The notes under the pieces were generated by a model that saw only the letters and a list, made by a program, of their open reading frames with translations, made no database searches and was not told the origin of the DNA. A program made the position numbers and the translations under genes. Shown piece after piece: positions 34,757 to 44,844 of a DNA stretch of 64,000 nucleotides. This DNA comes from Peribacillus simplex NBRC 15720 = DSM 1321 (GTDB lineage Bacteria; Bacillota; Bacilli; Bacillales; DSM-1321), in assembly GCF_002243645.1 (NCBI RefSeq), contig NZ_CP017704.1, forward strand, positions 4,482,001 through 4,546,000, given 5' to 3'. Position 1 is the first letter of the stretch; each line of letters opens with the position of its first letter.

Positions 34757-35350
34757 ATGTTATTAAAAAAACAAACCGTTTGGTTATTGACTATGCTAAG
34801 TCTAGTCGTTGTGCTTTCAGTCTATTATTTAACCGCTCCTGAAGAAAATGCCGCCGATATGACGGCAACAGAGCAAATGGAACAGGAAGGAAATAAAACA
34901 GAAAGTAAAACAGAGAACAAAGCGGATACAAAAGGTGAAAATAAAAGTGAAAAAGAAACGTCCAAAAATACAGAAGGTTCCTCTGTAACCATTGCATCTG
35001 GAGATGAGTTTGAATCGTTAAGGATGCAGATTGAAGATGAACGGGCGAAGCTGAATGAAGAATTGACTGCAAAGATGGGCAACACAGAACTATCAGCTGA
35101 AGAAAGAGACGAGGCTTATGCAAAAATCGAACAATTAAGTGAAACGAAAGTAAAAGAAAATATCATCGAAAACTTAATTGTTGCCATGGATTACAATGCC
35201 GCACTGGTCCGGGTGGACGGAACGGATGTAAAGGTGAGTGTCAAGGCCGATAAACAAACGAAAACAGAGGCCAATAACATTATCCGACTCGTAAGGAAAG
35301 AAGTGAGCGATGCACAAAATGTAGTGGTCGATTTCCAACCGGAAAAGTAA
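34757..35350 (+). CDS. spoIIIAH: stage III sporulation protein AH
   Basis: Single-pass membrane protein (helix about residues 7-25) whose YscJ/FliF-like C-terminal domain forms a ring and binds forespore SpoIIQ across the septum. 197 residues with a Lys/Glu/Thr-rich linker (residues 30-75) that is low in complexity. RBS AAGGGGG. Last gene of the operon. Confidence 0.93.
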   Translation: MLLKKQTVWLLTMLSLVVVLSVYYLTAPEENAADMTATEQMEQEGNKTESKTENKADTKGENKSEKETSKNTEGSSVTIASGDEFESLRMQIEDERAKLNEELTAKMGNTELSAEERDEAYAKIEQLSETKVKENIIENLIVAMDYNAALVRVDGTDVKVSVKADKQTKTEANNIIRLVRKEVSDAQNVVVDFQPEK

Positions 35351-35405
35351 ACACACATACAGAAAAAAGTACTGATACAGAACAGTTCAACATCATAAAA
35401 ATTTG

Positions 35406-35440
35406 AAAGCCCCCCTTAATAAAAAAAAGGGAGGCTTTTT
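35406..35440 (+). terminator. terminator of the spoIIIA operon
   Basis: AAAGCCCCCCTT (35406-35417) pairs with AAGGGAGGCTTT (35427-35438), one mismatch, followed by TT and an AT-rich tail. Confidence 0.8.
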
Positions 35441-35790
35441 ATTAGGATTTTTTTTAACCATCTTACAACCGGGAAACTTTAGAGGAAAAGTTTTTTTATG
35501 TAAATTGGTAACAGGAACTCAAATAGAAATGGCGATCATGATCATCCGTAATATTCTAGAAAAGTAATTATAATGGATATTACAACAGATTTTCTACGAG
35601 TAAAATGCAAAATACTAGAGAAAGCGTTAGGGTGCCCCGGTTGAAAAATATTCACAATATTATAATAAAGGTGTAAGATAGAAGTATGGATAATAAGTCA
35701 CAACTAATCTATCATTGAATTTGTATAAGCTAATATTGTATGATGTTAGAAGCTGGTCATAAACTATTCAATTCTCTAAGGGAAACAATA

Positions 35791-35819
35791 TTTTGAGAAA
35801 GTGAAATATTTGTTATAAT
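35791..35819 (+). promoter_or_regulatory. sigma-A extended -10 promoter of accBC
   Basis: TTTTGA (35791-35796), 17 nt, TATAAT (35814-35819) with TG at the extended -10 position (TGTTATAAT). It gives a leader of about 150 nt before accB. Confidence 0.7.
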
Positions 35820-35973
35820 ACAGAAGAGGTTTGTATTCGGTTTATTCGCATTCGCATAAAGAAAGCGGCTACTTTGTGCAGTTTTGGACAAAGTAGGATA
35901 AGCTAAGGGTAAGGTTACATAAAATATTATTGCCTCACAAACTCATATTAAATTAGACAAGGGGTGCCACAAA

Positions 35974-36471
35974 ATGAAAGTGCAAGAAATTCGTGAAATT
36001 ATTAAGCTAGTCGATCAATCAAATATCAGTGAATTCGTTTTTGAAAATGAAGGAACGAAAATTAAATTGAAAAAAACTGAAACGGGTACAGTATTACACC
36101 CAGCAGCTGCTCCAGAAGTTGTTCAAGCCAATGCAGCTGTAGAGGTCAAGCCCGCAGCAGCCCCTGCGCCTGCAGTGCCGAAAGCTGTTGAACCTGCAAA
36201 ACCGGCTGCTGCCGTCACTGAACAGGAAAATTTACATAAAATCACTTCTCCGATGGTAGGGACATTCTACCAATCTCCTGCACCGGATTCACCTGCATAC
36301 GTAAAAACAGGGGATAAAGTAACGGGGGACTCCATCGTCTGTATCGTGGAAGCCATGAAACTTTTCAATGAAATCGAAGCCGAAGTAAGCGGTGAAATCG
36401 TTGAAGTCCTTGTAAAAGAGGGTCAGCTTGTAGAATATGGTCAACCATTATTTTTAGTAAAGCCGGAATGA
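35974..36471 (+). CDS. accB: biotin carboxyl carrier protein of acetyl-CoA carboxylase
   Basis: Carries biotin for malonyl-CoA formation, the first step of fatty acid synthesis. 165 residues: N-terminal domain 1-45, an Ala/Pro-rich flexible linker (about 46-85) and a C-terminal biotinyl domain with the EAMKL motif (biotin lysine about residue 130). RBS AAGGGGTG. Precedes accC by 14 nt. Confidence 0.95.
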   Translation: MKVQEIREIIKLVDQSNISEFVFENEGTKIKLKKTETGTVLHPAAAPEVVQANAAVEVKPAAAPAPAVPKAVEPAKPAAAVTEQENLHKITSPMVGTFYQSPAPDSPAYVKTGDKVTGDSIVCIVEAMKLFNEIEAEVSGEIVEVLVKEGQLVEYGQPLFLVKPE

Positions 36472-36485
36472 GGAGCTGTTTCTAA

Positions 36486-37838
36486 ATGATTAAAAAGGTA
36501 TTAATTGCCAATCGTGGGGAAATTGCTGTCCGAATCATCCGGGCATGCAAGGAATTAGGAATCGAGACTGTTGCGGTCTATTCAGAAGCAGATAAAGAAG
36601 CATTACATGTTCAAATTGCGGATGAAGCATATTGCATCGGTCCTAAATTATCAAAAGACAGTTATTTAAATACAACGAACATTATCAGCACAGCCAAGAA
36701 AACGGGATCCGATGCTATTCATCCAGGATATGGATTCCTAGCTGAAAATGCCGACTTTGCTGAGCTATGCCGTGAATGCAATATCATTTTCATCGGTCCT
36801 AGCCCCGAAGCGATCAATAAAATGGGAACAAAGGACGTAGCAAGGGAAACCATGCGCAAAGCTGGTGTACCGATCGTTCCAGGTTCTAAAGGCATAATTA
36901 AAGATACGGATGAGGGTGTAGCCCTAGCTAATGAAATGAGCTATCCAGTCATCATCAAAGCTACTGCCGGCGGAGGCGGTAAAGGTATCCGCGTCGCAAG
37001 GACGGAAGAAGAACTCATTAAAGGAATTAACATCACGCAACAGGAAGCCGCGACGGCATTTGGGAATCCTGGCGTGTATATTGAAAAGTTCATCGAGGAC
37101 TTCCGTCACGTTGAAATACAGGTCATGGCAGATAATCATGGCAACGCCATCCATTTAGGTGAGCGTGATTGTACGGTTCAGCGACGTTTGCAAAAACTTG
37201 TTGAAGAAACCCCGTCACCAGCATTGGATGGTGAAACACGTGCGGAAATGGGGCAGGCTGCAGTAACGGCTGCACTTGCCGTTAACTATTCAGGTGCCGG
37301 AACAGTAGAATTTATTTATGACTATGTGAATAGAAAATACTACTTTATGGAAATGAATACACGTATTCAGGTTGAACACCCAGTTACAGAAATGGTAACG
37401 GGCGTGGATTTGATTAAAGAACAGATCAAAGTTGCTTCAGGTAACAAACTATCGCTTTCGCAAGAGGATGTCACTTTTAACGGTTGGTCTATCGAATGCC
37501 GGATCAATGCGGAAAATCCAGAAAAGAATTTCATGCCTTCCGCGGGTAAGATTCAAATGTATTTACCGCCAGGCGGCTACGGAGTTCGTGTGGATTCCGC
37601 GGCATACCCTGGGTACTCGATACCGCCATATTACGATTCCATGATCGCTAAATTGATCGTCCATGCACCGACTAGAGAAGAGGCGATCGAGAAGATGAAA
37701 CGCGCCTTAGGTGAGTTTGTCATTGAAGGGATCAGTACCACAATTCCTTTCCATATTAAGTTACTTCAGCATGAACAATTTGTTTCCGGGGAATTTAATA
37801 CCAAATTCCTTGAAATATATGATGTAATGAACTCATAA
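36486..37838 (+). CDS. accC: biotin carboxylase subunit of acetyl-CoA carboxylase
   Basis: ATP-dependent carboxylation of biotin on AccB. 450 residues with the biotin carboxylase N domain ([19 protein letters not shown]), ATP-grasp domain ([56 protein letters not shown]) and C domain. RBS GAGGAGCTG. Co-transcribed with accB. Confidence 0.96.
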   Translation: MIKKVLIANRGEIAVRIIRACKELGIETVAVYSEADKEALHVQIADEAYCIGPKLSKDSYLNTTNIISTAKKTGSDAIHPGYGFLAENADFAELCRECNIIFIGPSPEAINKMGTKDVARETMRKAGVPIVPGSKGIIKDTDEGVALANEMSYPVIIKATAGGGGKGIRVARTEEELIKGINITQQEAATAFGNPGVYIEKFIEDFRHVEIQVMADNHGNAIHLGERDCTVQRRLQKLVEETPSPALDGETRAEMGQAAVTAALAVNYSGAGTVEFIYDYVNRKYYFMEMNTRIQVEHPVTEMVTGVDLIKEQIKVASGNKLSLSQEDVTFNGWSIECRINAENPEKNFMPSAGKIQMYLPPGGYGVRVDSAAYPGYSIPPYYDSMIAKLIVHAPTREEAIEKMKRALGEFVIEGISTTIPFHIKLLQHEQFVSGEFNTKFLEIYDVMNS

Positions 37839-37866
37839 TGTAAAGGAAGACAGGAGGTGCTTTTGA

Positions 37867-38280
37867 ATGAGTGAAATGGAAGGCCAATTACTTGAAATGA
37901 ATGATTATAATAGTGGGCTTGGCAAAGTGGAGATCGCGCCTGAGGTGATAGAGGTGATTGCGGGTATCGCTGCATCGGAAGTTGAAGGTGTTGCACATAT
38001 GCGCGGGAATTTCGCTACTGGTGTTGTTGAAAAGCTTGGTAAAAAGAACCACGGCAAAGGTGTTAAAGTGGACTTAACGGGAGAATCCATCAAAGTCGAA
38101 CTTTATTGTGTCATGAAGTTTGGTGTTTCAATTCCGAAAGTTGCTCAGGAAGTGCAAGATAACATTCGTGAAGCTTTGTTGAATATGACCGCTATCGACG
38201 CTGGCGAAGTGAACATTCATGTAGTGGGCATTGCGTTTGAAAACGCTAAACAAGAAGCGGATTACGAACAAGAAGTGTAA
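37867..38280 (+). CDS. yqhY: Asp23/Gls24 family protein YqhY
   Basis: A 137-residue Asp23/Gls24-family protein (IAPEVIEVIAGIAASEVEGV). In Bacillus it is conserved beside accBC and is proposed to influence acetyl-CoA carboxylase or lipid homeostasis. RBS AGGAGGTG about 9 nt before ATG. 28 nt after accC, so same operon. Confidence 0.9.
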   Translation: MSEMEGQLLEMNDYNSGLGKVEIAPEVIEVIAGIAASEVEGVAHMRGNFATGVVEKLGKKNHGKGVKVDLTGESIKVELYCVMKFGVSIPKVAQEVQDNIREALLNMTAIDAGEVNIHVVGIAFENAKQEADYEQEV

Positions 38281-38732
38281 GTGGCTACATTCGATTCACA
38301 CCTGCAAAAACCCGGCAAAAAGCCGGGTTTTTGTTTTTTTTGAATTTATACTTCCCTGATACCCCGCTTATGGAGCCTGCTTATAATATTAAATATAAAT
38401 GAACATAATAAGGCGGTGTCTGGAAGTTTCCCTTTAATTCAAGGGTGATTTCTGTTAGAGTGTAAAAGGTGAAATATGAGCATGAAAGCTAGGCATGAGC
38501 TTTTTGACACTTTCAAAAAGTATGGGACTGTGTTGGCCGTTTAATTTGGAAAGTAATCTTGAGATGTTATCTTGAATCAAGATTTTGAGTCTTTTGGCCT
38601 TGATTTTAGTGAGATTTAGCTTGTTTTTTTAATAATATAGCGAAAATCTTAATATTTTTGAAAAAATGTTATTTAATGTTCGTTTGTTCTAGCGTTTTCA
38701 TATATAATAGTAGATGTTAAAGGAGTAAGATT
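38281..38732. other. yqhY-nusB intergenic region
   Basis: About 450 bases. After the yqhY terminator lies a 22-codon frame (ATG 38476, start MSMKARHELF) with AAAAGGTGA just upstream; a small AAAGCT/AGCTTT hairpin falls inside it. Around 38556-38583 ATCTTGA occurs twice directly and once inverted, giving the perfect repeat ATCTTGA-A-TCAAGAT (38569-38583). A TATAAT at 38703-38708 lies before nusB without a good -35. Confidence 0.45.
38306..38341 (+). terminator. terminator of accB-accC-yqhY
   Basis: AAAAACCCGGC (38306-38316) pairs with GCCGGGTTTTT (38322-38332), then G and seven T. Confidence 0.92.
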
Positions 38733-39125
38733 ATGAAAAGAAGAGAAGCCCGTGAAAAATCCCTTCAAGCACTATATCAGATAGATATTGCCAACTCGAA
38801 TGCAGAGGAAGCAATGGAAAGCGTACTGGATGGTGCTCCTACTGATGAATATTTCAAGAAATTAGTAATGGGGATAACGGAAAATCGAGAACAAATTGAT
38901 GGAATGATCAGGGACAATTTAGAGAATTGGACGTTGGAAAGACTGGCGAACATTGATCGGAATTTACTGCGGATCGCGGTCTATGAAATGGTTCACAGTG
39001 AAGGTGTTCCTGTAAGTGTTGCAATGAATGAAGCTATTGAAATTGCTAAGAAATTCGGTGATGATCAATCGAGCAGCTTTGTAAATGCCGTTTTATCCAA
39101 AGTAAAGGTGAAAAGCGGCAGCTAA
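38733..39125 (+). CDS. nusB: transcription antitermination factor NusB
   Basis: RNA-binding antitermination factor for rRNA operons, also acting with NusE/S10. 130 residues, all-helical; recognisable MKRREAREKSLQALYQID and LLRIAVYEM, plus KKFGDDQSSSFVNAVL. RBS AAAGGAG. Followed by folD after 69 nt. Confidence 0.94.
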   Translation: MKRREAREKSLQALYQIDIANSNAEEAMESVLDGAPTDEYFKKLVMGITENREQIDGMIRDNLENWTLERLANIDRNLLRIAVYEMVHSEGVPVSVAMNEAIEIAKKFGDDQSSSFVNAVLSKVKVKSGS

Positions 39126-39194
39126 AGCTGCAGCCTTGAACAAGGATTCTCTCAGCAATTTCTTTAGCAAAATTAACTTGGGAGGAATAAACAC

Positions 39195-40070
39195 ATGTCA
39201 GCTCAAATCATTAATGGTAAAGAAATTGCAGAGTCAGTTAGGCAGGAAATCAGTAAGGAAGTTCAACAGTTACGTGAAAAAAATGTCGTTCCGGGTTTGG
39301 CTGTAATCCTGGTGGGTGACAATCAAGCATCACAAACTTATGTGCGCAATAAGCAAAAGGCCTGTGAGGACTTGGGCATGCATTCCGTATTAATTAAAAA
39401 GCCGTCGGAACTCTCTCAGGAGGAATTAATTCAGAGCATTGCTGAATTAAACCTGGATGACAGCATTCATGGTATATTGGTGCAGCTGCCATTGCCTGGA
39501 CATATTCAGGAAAAAGCGATCATTGAAGCGATTTCCCCTGAAAAGGATGTAGATGGATTCCACCCGATTAATATTGGGAGGATGATGACGGGACAGGATG
39601 CATTTTTACCTTGTACTCCATACGGCGTCATGGTGATGCTTGAGTATATCGACTATGACCTTGAAGGTAAGCATGTTGTCATCGTAGGGAGAAGTAATAT
39701 TGTCGGAAAACCAGCCGGACAAATGTTTTTAAATGCAAATGCAACCGTTACTTACTGTCATTCACGGACAAAGGATCTTGCATATTATACCAAGCAAGCC
39801 GATGTCGTTGTGGCAGCTGTCGGAAAGAGGGACACGATCACGAGTGACCATATTAAAGAAGGCGCAGTCGTCATTGACGTCGGAATGAACAGGAATGATG
39901 AAGGGAAGCTTTGCGGTGATGTGGCGTTTGATGAAGTGAAAAATAAGGCTTCATACATTACCCCTGTTCCTAAAGGCGTTGGTCCCATGACGATTACGAT
40001 GCTTATGAAGAATACGGTCAAATCTGCTCAAAAAGCACTTGAACAGAACAAGCAAGCATTAAAAAGCTGA
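39195..40070 (+). CDS. folD: methylenetetrahydrofolate dehydrogenase/cyclohydrolase FolD
   Basis: Bifunctional enzyme interconverting methylene-, methenyl- and formyl-tetrahydrofolate; links the glycine cleavage output to purine and formyl-Met supply. 291 residues. Signature blocks are ASQTYVRNKQKACEDLG (catalytic Tyr/Lys), LVQLPLPGH, PEKDVDGFHP, VIVGRSNIVGKPAGQ and VTPVPKGVGPMT-like TPVPKGVGPMT. RBS GGGAGG. Confidence 0.95.
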   Translation: MSAQIINGKEIAESVRQEISKEVQQLREKNVVPGLAVILVGDNQASQTYVRNKQKACEDLGMHSVLIKKPSELSQEELIQSIAELNLDDSIHGILVQLPLPGHIQEKAIIEAISPEKDVDGFHPINIGRMMTGQDAFLPCTPYGVMVMLEYIDYDLEGKHVVIVGRSNIVGKPAGQMFLNANATVTYCHSRTKDLAYYTKQADVVVAAVGKRDTITSDHIKEGAVVIDVGMNRNDEGKLCGDVAFDEVKNKASYITPVPKGVGPMTITMLMKNTVKSAQKALEQNKQALKS

Positions 40071-40094
40071 AAAAAACGTTAAATTATTTTAAAG

Positions 40095-40137
40095 AAGCGG
40101 ACCTCTTGTTTTATAATAACGGGAGACCGCTTTTTTT
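40095..40137 (+). terminator. terminator of nusB-folD
   Basis: AAGCGG plus CCTCTTG (40095-40108) pairs with CGGGAG plus CCGCTT (about 40120-40132), followed by a T tract. Confidence 0.75.
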
Positions 40138-40220
40138 CCATTCATGGATTAATCAAGTTTTAAGTGTAATCTATAGGAGAGTTTTCTTTATATCCGATTT
40201 CCATCGGAAGGAGACAATAT

Positions 40221-41573
40221 ATGAGCAACCAACAATATTTGAGTGTGTCGGCTTTAACGAAGTACATCAAAAGGAAGTTCGATGCCGACCCCCATTTGCA
40301 AAATGTATACATAAAAGGTGAAATTTCAAATTTTAAACAACATACAAGCGGACATATGTATTTTACTTTAAAGGATGAGAAGGCCCGACTCCTCTCCGTT
40401 ATGTTTGCCGCCAATAATAAAGGGATGAAATTCCTGCCCGAGAATGGTATGAAGGTACTTGTTAAGGGTGATATATCATTATATGAAGCGGGGGGACAGT
40501 ATCAGCTTTATGTAAAAAGCATGGCCCCTGATGGTGTGGGGGATTTGTATCTTGCTTATGAACAGCTGAAGAAAAAGCTGGAGGAGGCAGGTTTGTTTTT
40601 GGCCGAACATAAGAAGCCGATTCCCCAGTACCCTAAATCTGTAGGTGTCATAACATCGCCGACCGGAGCTGCACTAAGAGATATCCTGATAACCATCAAG
40701 CGGAGATATCCAATCGCCAGGATCATCGTTTATCCAGCACTTGTACAAGGGAATAATGCCGCCAAATCGATTGCGAAGGCAATTTCCATGGCTAACGCAA
40801 GGGCGGAAAGTGATGTTCTCATTGTTGGAAGGGGCGGCGGGTCGATCGAGGAGCTATGGGCCTTTAATGAGGAAATAGTGGCTGAATCGATTTATGATTC
40901 CGATATACCAGTAATTTCTGCTGTCGGTCACGAAACCGATTTTACAATTGCTGATTTTGTCGCCGATATGCGTGCTCCTACACCGACTGGTGCAGCAGAG
41001 TTAGCGGTTCCTCACTTGAATGAAATACTCGAACGCCTTATGAACCGCAAGAATCGATTGACCCGCTCGATTCAAGAAGCGGTCAATTTTGAACGAACCC
41101 GTTTGACCAGGATGGAGAGGTCTTATGCTTTCCGTTATCCACATAAAATGTATGAACAGAAGCTTGAACAGCTAGACAAGACGATGGACAGGCTGGGGAG
41201 GACCAGCACGCGATATTTCATGAAAAAGAGAGATGGGCTGAATCAGCTGAACGATATTCTGAAAAAGCAGCATCCTGAACAAGCGGTGAAAAATGCGAAA
41301 GATGAATTGCAGCAGCATGTAAAGGTTTTACGGAGGGCCATGGAAGCCATCTATCGGCAAAAATCACAGCAGTTCGTCCATATTACAGCCACTTTGTCTG
41401 CCCTCAGTCCACTAAAAATCATGGAACGGGGCTATGGATTGGTTTTTGCTGAGGATGAGACATTAGTGAAAAGTACACAGCAAGTATCCAAAGGGGATAA
41501 GATAGCGGTTTCGATTAAAGATGGTACCCTTGAATGTGAAATTAAAGAAATAAAGGAGCGGATTGAACCATGA
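40221..41573 (+). CDS. xseA: exodeoxyribonuclease VII large subunit
   Basis: Catalytic subunit of exonuclease VII, which degrades single-stranded DNA and releases oligonucleotides. 450 residues: N-terminal OB-fold (about 1-105), catalytic domain with [25 protein letters not shown] and [13 protein letters not shown] (putative metal ligands), then a long coiled coil (270-390). ATG follows GGAAGGAGA. Overlaps xseB by 4 nt. Confidence 0.95.
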   Translation: MSNQQYLSVSALTKYIKRKFDADPHLQNVYIKGEISNFKQHTSGHMYFTLKDEKARLLSVMFAANNKGMKFLPENGMKVLVKGDISLYEAGGQYQLYVKSMAPDGVGDLYLAYEQLKKKLEEAGLFLAEHKKPIPQYPKSVGVITSPTGAALRDILITIKRRYPIARIIVYPALVQGNNAAKSIAKAISMANARAESDVLIVGRGGGSIEELWAFNEEIVAESIYDSDIPVISAVGHETDFTIADFVADMRAPTPTGAAELAVPHLNEILERLMNRKNRLTRSIQEAVNFERTRLTRMERSYAFRYPHKMYEQKLEQLDKTMDRLGRTSTRYFMKKRDGLNQLNDILKKQHPEQAVKNAKDELQQHVKVLRRAMEAIYRQKSQQFVHITATLSALSPLKIMERGYGLVFAEDETLVKSTQQVSKGDKIAVSIKDGTLECEIKEIKERIEP

Positions 41574-41803
41574 CAAAAAAACAGGAAGCTACATTTGAAG
41601 AAGCGATGGAGAATCTCGAAAAAATTGTAGAACAGTTGGAAGAAGGCGATGTGCCCTTGGAAGAAGCCATCTCCATATATAAACAAGGAATGGATTTATC
41701 AAGGCTTTGCCATTCAAAGCTTAAGGCTGTTGAAGATCAGTTGACTCAAATTTTACGCGAAGATGGGGAACTTGAAAACTTCGCTGTACAGGAGGAAGAA
41801 TGA
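41570..41803 (+). CDS. xseB: exodeoxyribonuclease VII small subunit
   Basis: A 77-residue helical subunit that packs on the XseA coiled coil. [27 protein letters not shown] is typical of the family (helix-turn-helix with conserved LE). Start codon ATG overlaps the xseA stop (ATGA). Confidence 0.94.
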   Translation: MTKKQEATFEEAMENLEKIVEQLEEGDVPLEEAISIYKQGMDLSRLCHSKLKAVEDQLTQILREDGELENFAVQEEE

Positions 41804-41804
41804 C

Positions 41805-42698
41805 ATGGGTACGGCGTCCTTTGAAATGTTTTCTAAAGAATATAAGACGGTTATAGAACGGGAAATCGTGGAATATGTCAATAAACTTAAAGCCCCGGCA
41901 GTGGTCAAAGAAGCTATGATCTATTCACTGGAGGCAGGAGGTAAACGGATTCGCCCGTTATTGGTCTTTGCGGTTCTGGAGGCCTTTGGAAAAAGCTTGA
42001 GGATGGGGATTCCTGCAGCGGCTGCTATTGAAATGATTCATACATATTCTTTGATTCATGATGATCTTCCGGCGATGGATGATGATGATCTCCGCCGCGG
42101 AAAACCGACGAACCATAAAGTGTTCGGTGAAGCGGTAGCAATACTGGCAGGTGATGCGCTTCTTACATATAGCTTTCAATTGGTGACGGAAATGATCGAT
42201 CCCGAGGTGACGGCTGAAATGAAGCTGAACCTTGTAAGTGAAATTGCGAAGTCTGCCGGAGCCGAAGGAATGGTTGGAGGTCAAGTTGCCGATATGGAAG
42301 GGGAAAATAAACAGTTGACTCTTCAGGAATTGGAGTATGTCCATGAACATAAAACAGGGAAGTTATTGACTGCAAGCATCCTTTCCGGAGCTATATTAGC
42401 TGGAGCGAATGAAGAAGAGCAACTGCATTTACGTGACTTTGCATACCACCTGGGGCTTGCTTTTCAAATTCGCGATGATATTCTGGATATTGAAGGGTCC
42501 GTCGAGTTGATCGGCAAGCCGGTTGGCAGTGATGTGGGGAATCATAAAAGCACATATCCCTCTTTACTTACACTGCAAGGGGCAAAGGAAAAGTTGGAAC
42601 ATCATATAGAACTTGCCCATGCCGCTTTAGGAAAAACAAACTTACAAACGTGTTTGTTGAATGAACTAACTGATTTAATAGCGAACCGTAACCATTGA
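41805..42698 (+). CDS. ispA: farnesyl diphosphate synthase (geranyltranstransferase)
   Basis: Condenses isopentenyl diphosphate with allylic diphosphates to farnesyl diphosphate, feeding undecaprenyl and quinone synthesis. 297 residues with the first aspartate-rich motif DDLPAMDDDD and the second QIRDDILD; the chain-length region precedes the first motif (EMIHTYSLIH). ATG 41805 follows AGGAGGAAGAATGAC and abuts xseB; an upstream ATG at 41763 lies inside xseB. Confidence 0.94.
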   Translation: MGTASFEMFSKEYKTVIEREIVEYVNKLKAPAVVKEAMIYSLEAGGKRIRPLLVFAVLEAFGKSLRMGIPAAAAIEMIHTYSLIHDDLPAMDDDDLRRGKPTNHKVFGEAVAILAGDALLTYSFQLVTEMIDPEVTAEMKLNLVSEIAKSAGAEGMVGGQVADMEGENKQLTLQELEYVHEHKTGKLLTASILSGAILAGANEEEQLHLRDFAYHLGLAFQIRDDILDIEGSVELIGKPVGSDVGNHKSTYPSLLTLQGAKEKLEHHIELAHAALGKTNLQTCLLNELTDLIANRNH

Positions 42699-42947
42699 TT
42701 GTGGCTAAATTTGTTATCAATTGAGGTTTTATGGTATACTCATTGTGCAAAAATATGTGAAAATCAAAATGAATTTTTTAATTGAGAAACGTGATAAAAT
42801 AGGTATAATAAGCCGCCGAAATCACCTGGGTGTTGGCGGCTATTTTTTAACTTAAAACCAATTTTTCGGTCAAGTCTTCCATAGCCCTCTTTTATGAGGC
42901 TTTGTTTATGCTTACAACCGAAGATGACAGAAAGTGAGTGGTCCTGT
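42699..42947 (+). promoter_or_regulatory. ispA-dxs spacer with promoter and hairpins
   Basis: TTGAGA (42782-42787), 16 nt, TATAAT (42804-42809) is a good sigma-A promoter; its start point (about 42816) falls inside the left arm of the terminator hairpin at 42811-42848. Further on, a small stem formed by AGCCCTC (42883-42889) and GAGGCT (42896-42901) lies in the dxs leader. Confidence 0.6.
42811..42848 (+). terminator. terminator downstream of ispA
   Basis: AGCCGCC (42811-42817) pairs with GGCGGCT (42835-42841), with an inner CACC/GGTG, followed by ATTTTTT. It should end read-through from xseA-xseB-ispA. Confidence 0.82.
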
Positions 42948-44840
42948 TTGGATCTTCTATCTATAAAAGACCCTTCTTTTTTGAAGAAGATGAATAATGA
43001 AGAACTTGTCGAGTTAAGTGTGGAAGTACGTAAATTCCTTGTGGAAAAATTATCGGTGACCGGTGGGCATATTGGTCCCAATTTAGGTGTCGTCGAATTG
43101 ACTATAGCCTTGCATAAAGAATTCGACAGTCCGAATGATAAAATTTTATGGGATGTCGGACATCAATCCTATGTCCATAAAATCCTGACTGGCAGAGCAG
43201 GAGAGTTCGACACCTTAAAGAAATATAAAGGTCTTTGCGGTTTTCCTAAAATGATTGAAAGCCCCCATGATGTTTGGGAAACCGGTCATAGTTCGACTTC
43301 CCTTTCAGCTGCAATGGGAATGGCGGCTGCCCGTGATATCAAAGGTGAAAGCAGTTTTATTTTGCCTGTAATCGGGGACGGTGCTCTAACAGGCGGAATG
43401 GCGCTTGAAGCATTGAATCATATCGGTGATGAAAAAAAGGACATGATCGTTATCCTGAATGATAATGAAATGTCCATAGCGCCTAACGTAGGTGCTTTAC
43501 ACACGATATTGGGAAGATTGCGGACAGCAGGTAAATATAACTGGGCAAAAGATGAATTGGAGCTGCTTTTGAAAAAAATTCCTGCAGTCGGTGGTAAACT
43601 TGCGGCTACAGCTGAACGCTTGAAGGATAGCATGAAATACTTATTGGTCTCAGGAATCTTTTTCGAAGAGCTCGGTTTCACATACCTTGGACCAGTAGAT
43701 GGTCATAATTATGAGGAATTGCTGGAGAATTTAAGATATGCCAAGAAAACGAAGGGACCTGTACTGCTGCATGTCATCACGAAAAAAGGCAAGGGATATT
43801 CACCTGCCGAGTTGGATACAACAGGAAACTGGCATGGGACAGGCCCATACAAGATCGAGACAGGTGATTTCGTGAAATCGCCTAGTAAAGGTCCTGCTTG
43901 GAGCGCTCTTGTAAGTGATACTGTCAGCAGGTTAGCACGTGACGATGAGCGGATTGTCGCGATTACACCTGCAATGCCCGTAGGTTCGAAATTGGTGGGC
44001 TTTTCCCGAGAGTTCCCAGAGCGTTTCTATGATGTAGGGATCGCCGAACAGCATGCTGCAACCTTTGCAGCCGGATTGGCAACGCAAAAAATGAAACCTT
44101 TTCTGGCTATTTATTCAACCTTCCTGCAAAGGGCTTATGACCAAGTTGTGCATGATATCTGCCGTCAGAATTTGAACGTATTCATAGGGATCGATCGTGC
44201 CGGATTGGTTGGTTCCGATGGTGAAACGCATCAAGGCGTTTTCGATATTGCTTTCTTACGCCACGTTCCGAATATGGTTTTGATGATGCCGAAAGATGAA
44301 AACGAAGGTCAGCATATGGTCAATACGGCCTTAAAATATAATGATGGTCCGATTGCTATGCGTTTCCCTCGTGGGAATGGTTGGGGAGTTGTGATGGATA
44401 CCGAATTACAGCAGATTCCAATCGGTTCGTGGGAAGTTCTTAAAGAAGGAACGGATGCGGCCATCTTAACGTTCGGTACAACGATTCCCATGGCTCTTGA
44501 AGCGGCAGAACTGCTGGAGAAAGAGGATTATTCAGTCAAGGTGATCAATGCCCGGTTCATTAAGCCTTTGGATGAGAACATGCTAAGCAGTCTCCTTGGT
44601 GAAAAAATGCCTATCTTGACAATAGAAGAAGCGGTTCTTCAAGGTGGTTTTGGTAGTTCTGTTCTTGAATATGCTCATGATCAAGGTTTTTATGGGGCAA
44701 CTATAGATCGAATGGGAATACCTGATTATTTCATTGAACATGGAAGTGTCGATGAACTTCTTGAAGAAATCGGTTTAACGACTGAGACAGCCATCAAAAA
44801 GATTAAAATGATAACACCCAAAAAAGAAAAAAGGGCCTGA
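42948..44840 (+). CDS. dxs: 1-deoxy-D-xylulose-5-phosphate synthase
   Basis: Thiamine-diphosphate enzyme joining pyruvate and glyceraldehyde 3-phosphate; first step of the MEP isoprenoid pathway. 630 residues from TTG 42948 ([12 protein letters not shown]), the start seen in Bacillus homologues. Motifs: [44 protein letters not shown] (ThDP site GDG...N), and [14 protein letters not shown] (catalytic Glu). The start is not certain: ATG 42924 and 42894 are in frame and no site has a strong ribosome sequence. Confidence 0.94.
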   Translation: MDLLSIKDPSFLKKMNNEELVELSVEVRKFLVEKLSVTGGHIGPNLGVVELTIALHKEFDSPNDKILWDVGHQSYVHKILTGRAGEFDTLKKYKGLCGFPKMIESPHDVWETGHSSTSLSAAMGMAAARDIKGESSFILPVIGDGALTGGMALEALNHIGDEKKDMIVILNDNEMSIAPNVGALHTILGRLRTAGKYNWAKDELELLLKKIPAVGGKLAATAERLKDSMKYLLVSGIFFEELGFTYLGPVDGHNYEELLENLRYAKKTKGPVLLHVITKKGKGYSPAELDTTGNWHGTGPYKIETGDFVKSPSKGPAWSALVSDTVSRLARDDERIVAITPAMPVGSKLVGFSREFPERFYDVGIAEQHAATFAAGLATQKMKPFLAIYSTFLQRAYDQVVHDICRQNLNVFIGIDRAGLVGSDGETHQGVFDIAFLRHVPNMVLMMPKDENEGQHMVNTALKYNDGPIAMRFPRGNGWGVVMDTELQQIPIGSWEVLKEGTDAAILTFGTTIPMALEAAELLEKEDYSVKVINARFIKPLDENMLSSLLGEKMPILTIEEAVLQGGFGSSVLEYAHDQGFYGATIDRMGIPDYFIEHGSVDELLEEIGLTTETAIKKIKMITPKKEKRA

Positions 44841-44844
44841 CAAT

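Larger units (their letters stand above)
35351..35973. other. spoIIIAH-accB intergenic region
   Basis: A 620-base gap without a supported gene. It contains the spoIIIA terminator, a second weak hairpin AAACTTT/AAAGTTT with a T run (35474-35497), a TATAAT at 35661-35666 with TTGAAA only 14 nt upstream (35641-35646, too short for a standard promoter), the accB promoter (35791-35819) and a leader stem-loop CTACTTTGT (35869-35877)/ACAAAGTAG (35888-35896). Confidence 0.6.

Noticed and set aside
34900-34980. Low-complexity Lys/Glu/Thr stretch in spoIIIAH as a tandem repeat
   Set aside because: It is a flexible linker common in SpoIIIAH, without exact repeat units.
35641-35666. Promoter TTGAAA/TATAAT upstream of accB
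   Set aside because: Spacing is 14 nt, too short for a standard sigma-A promoter; the one at 35791-35819 is better.
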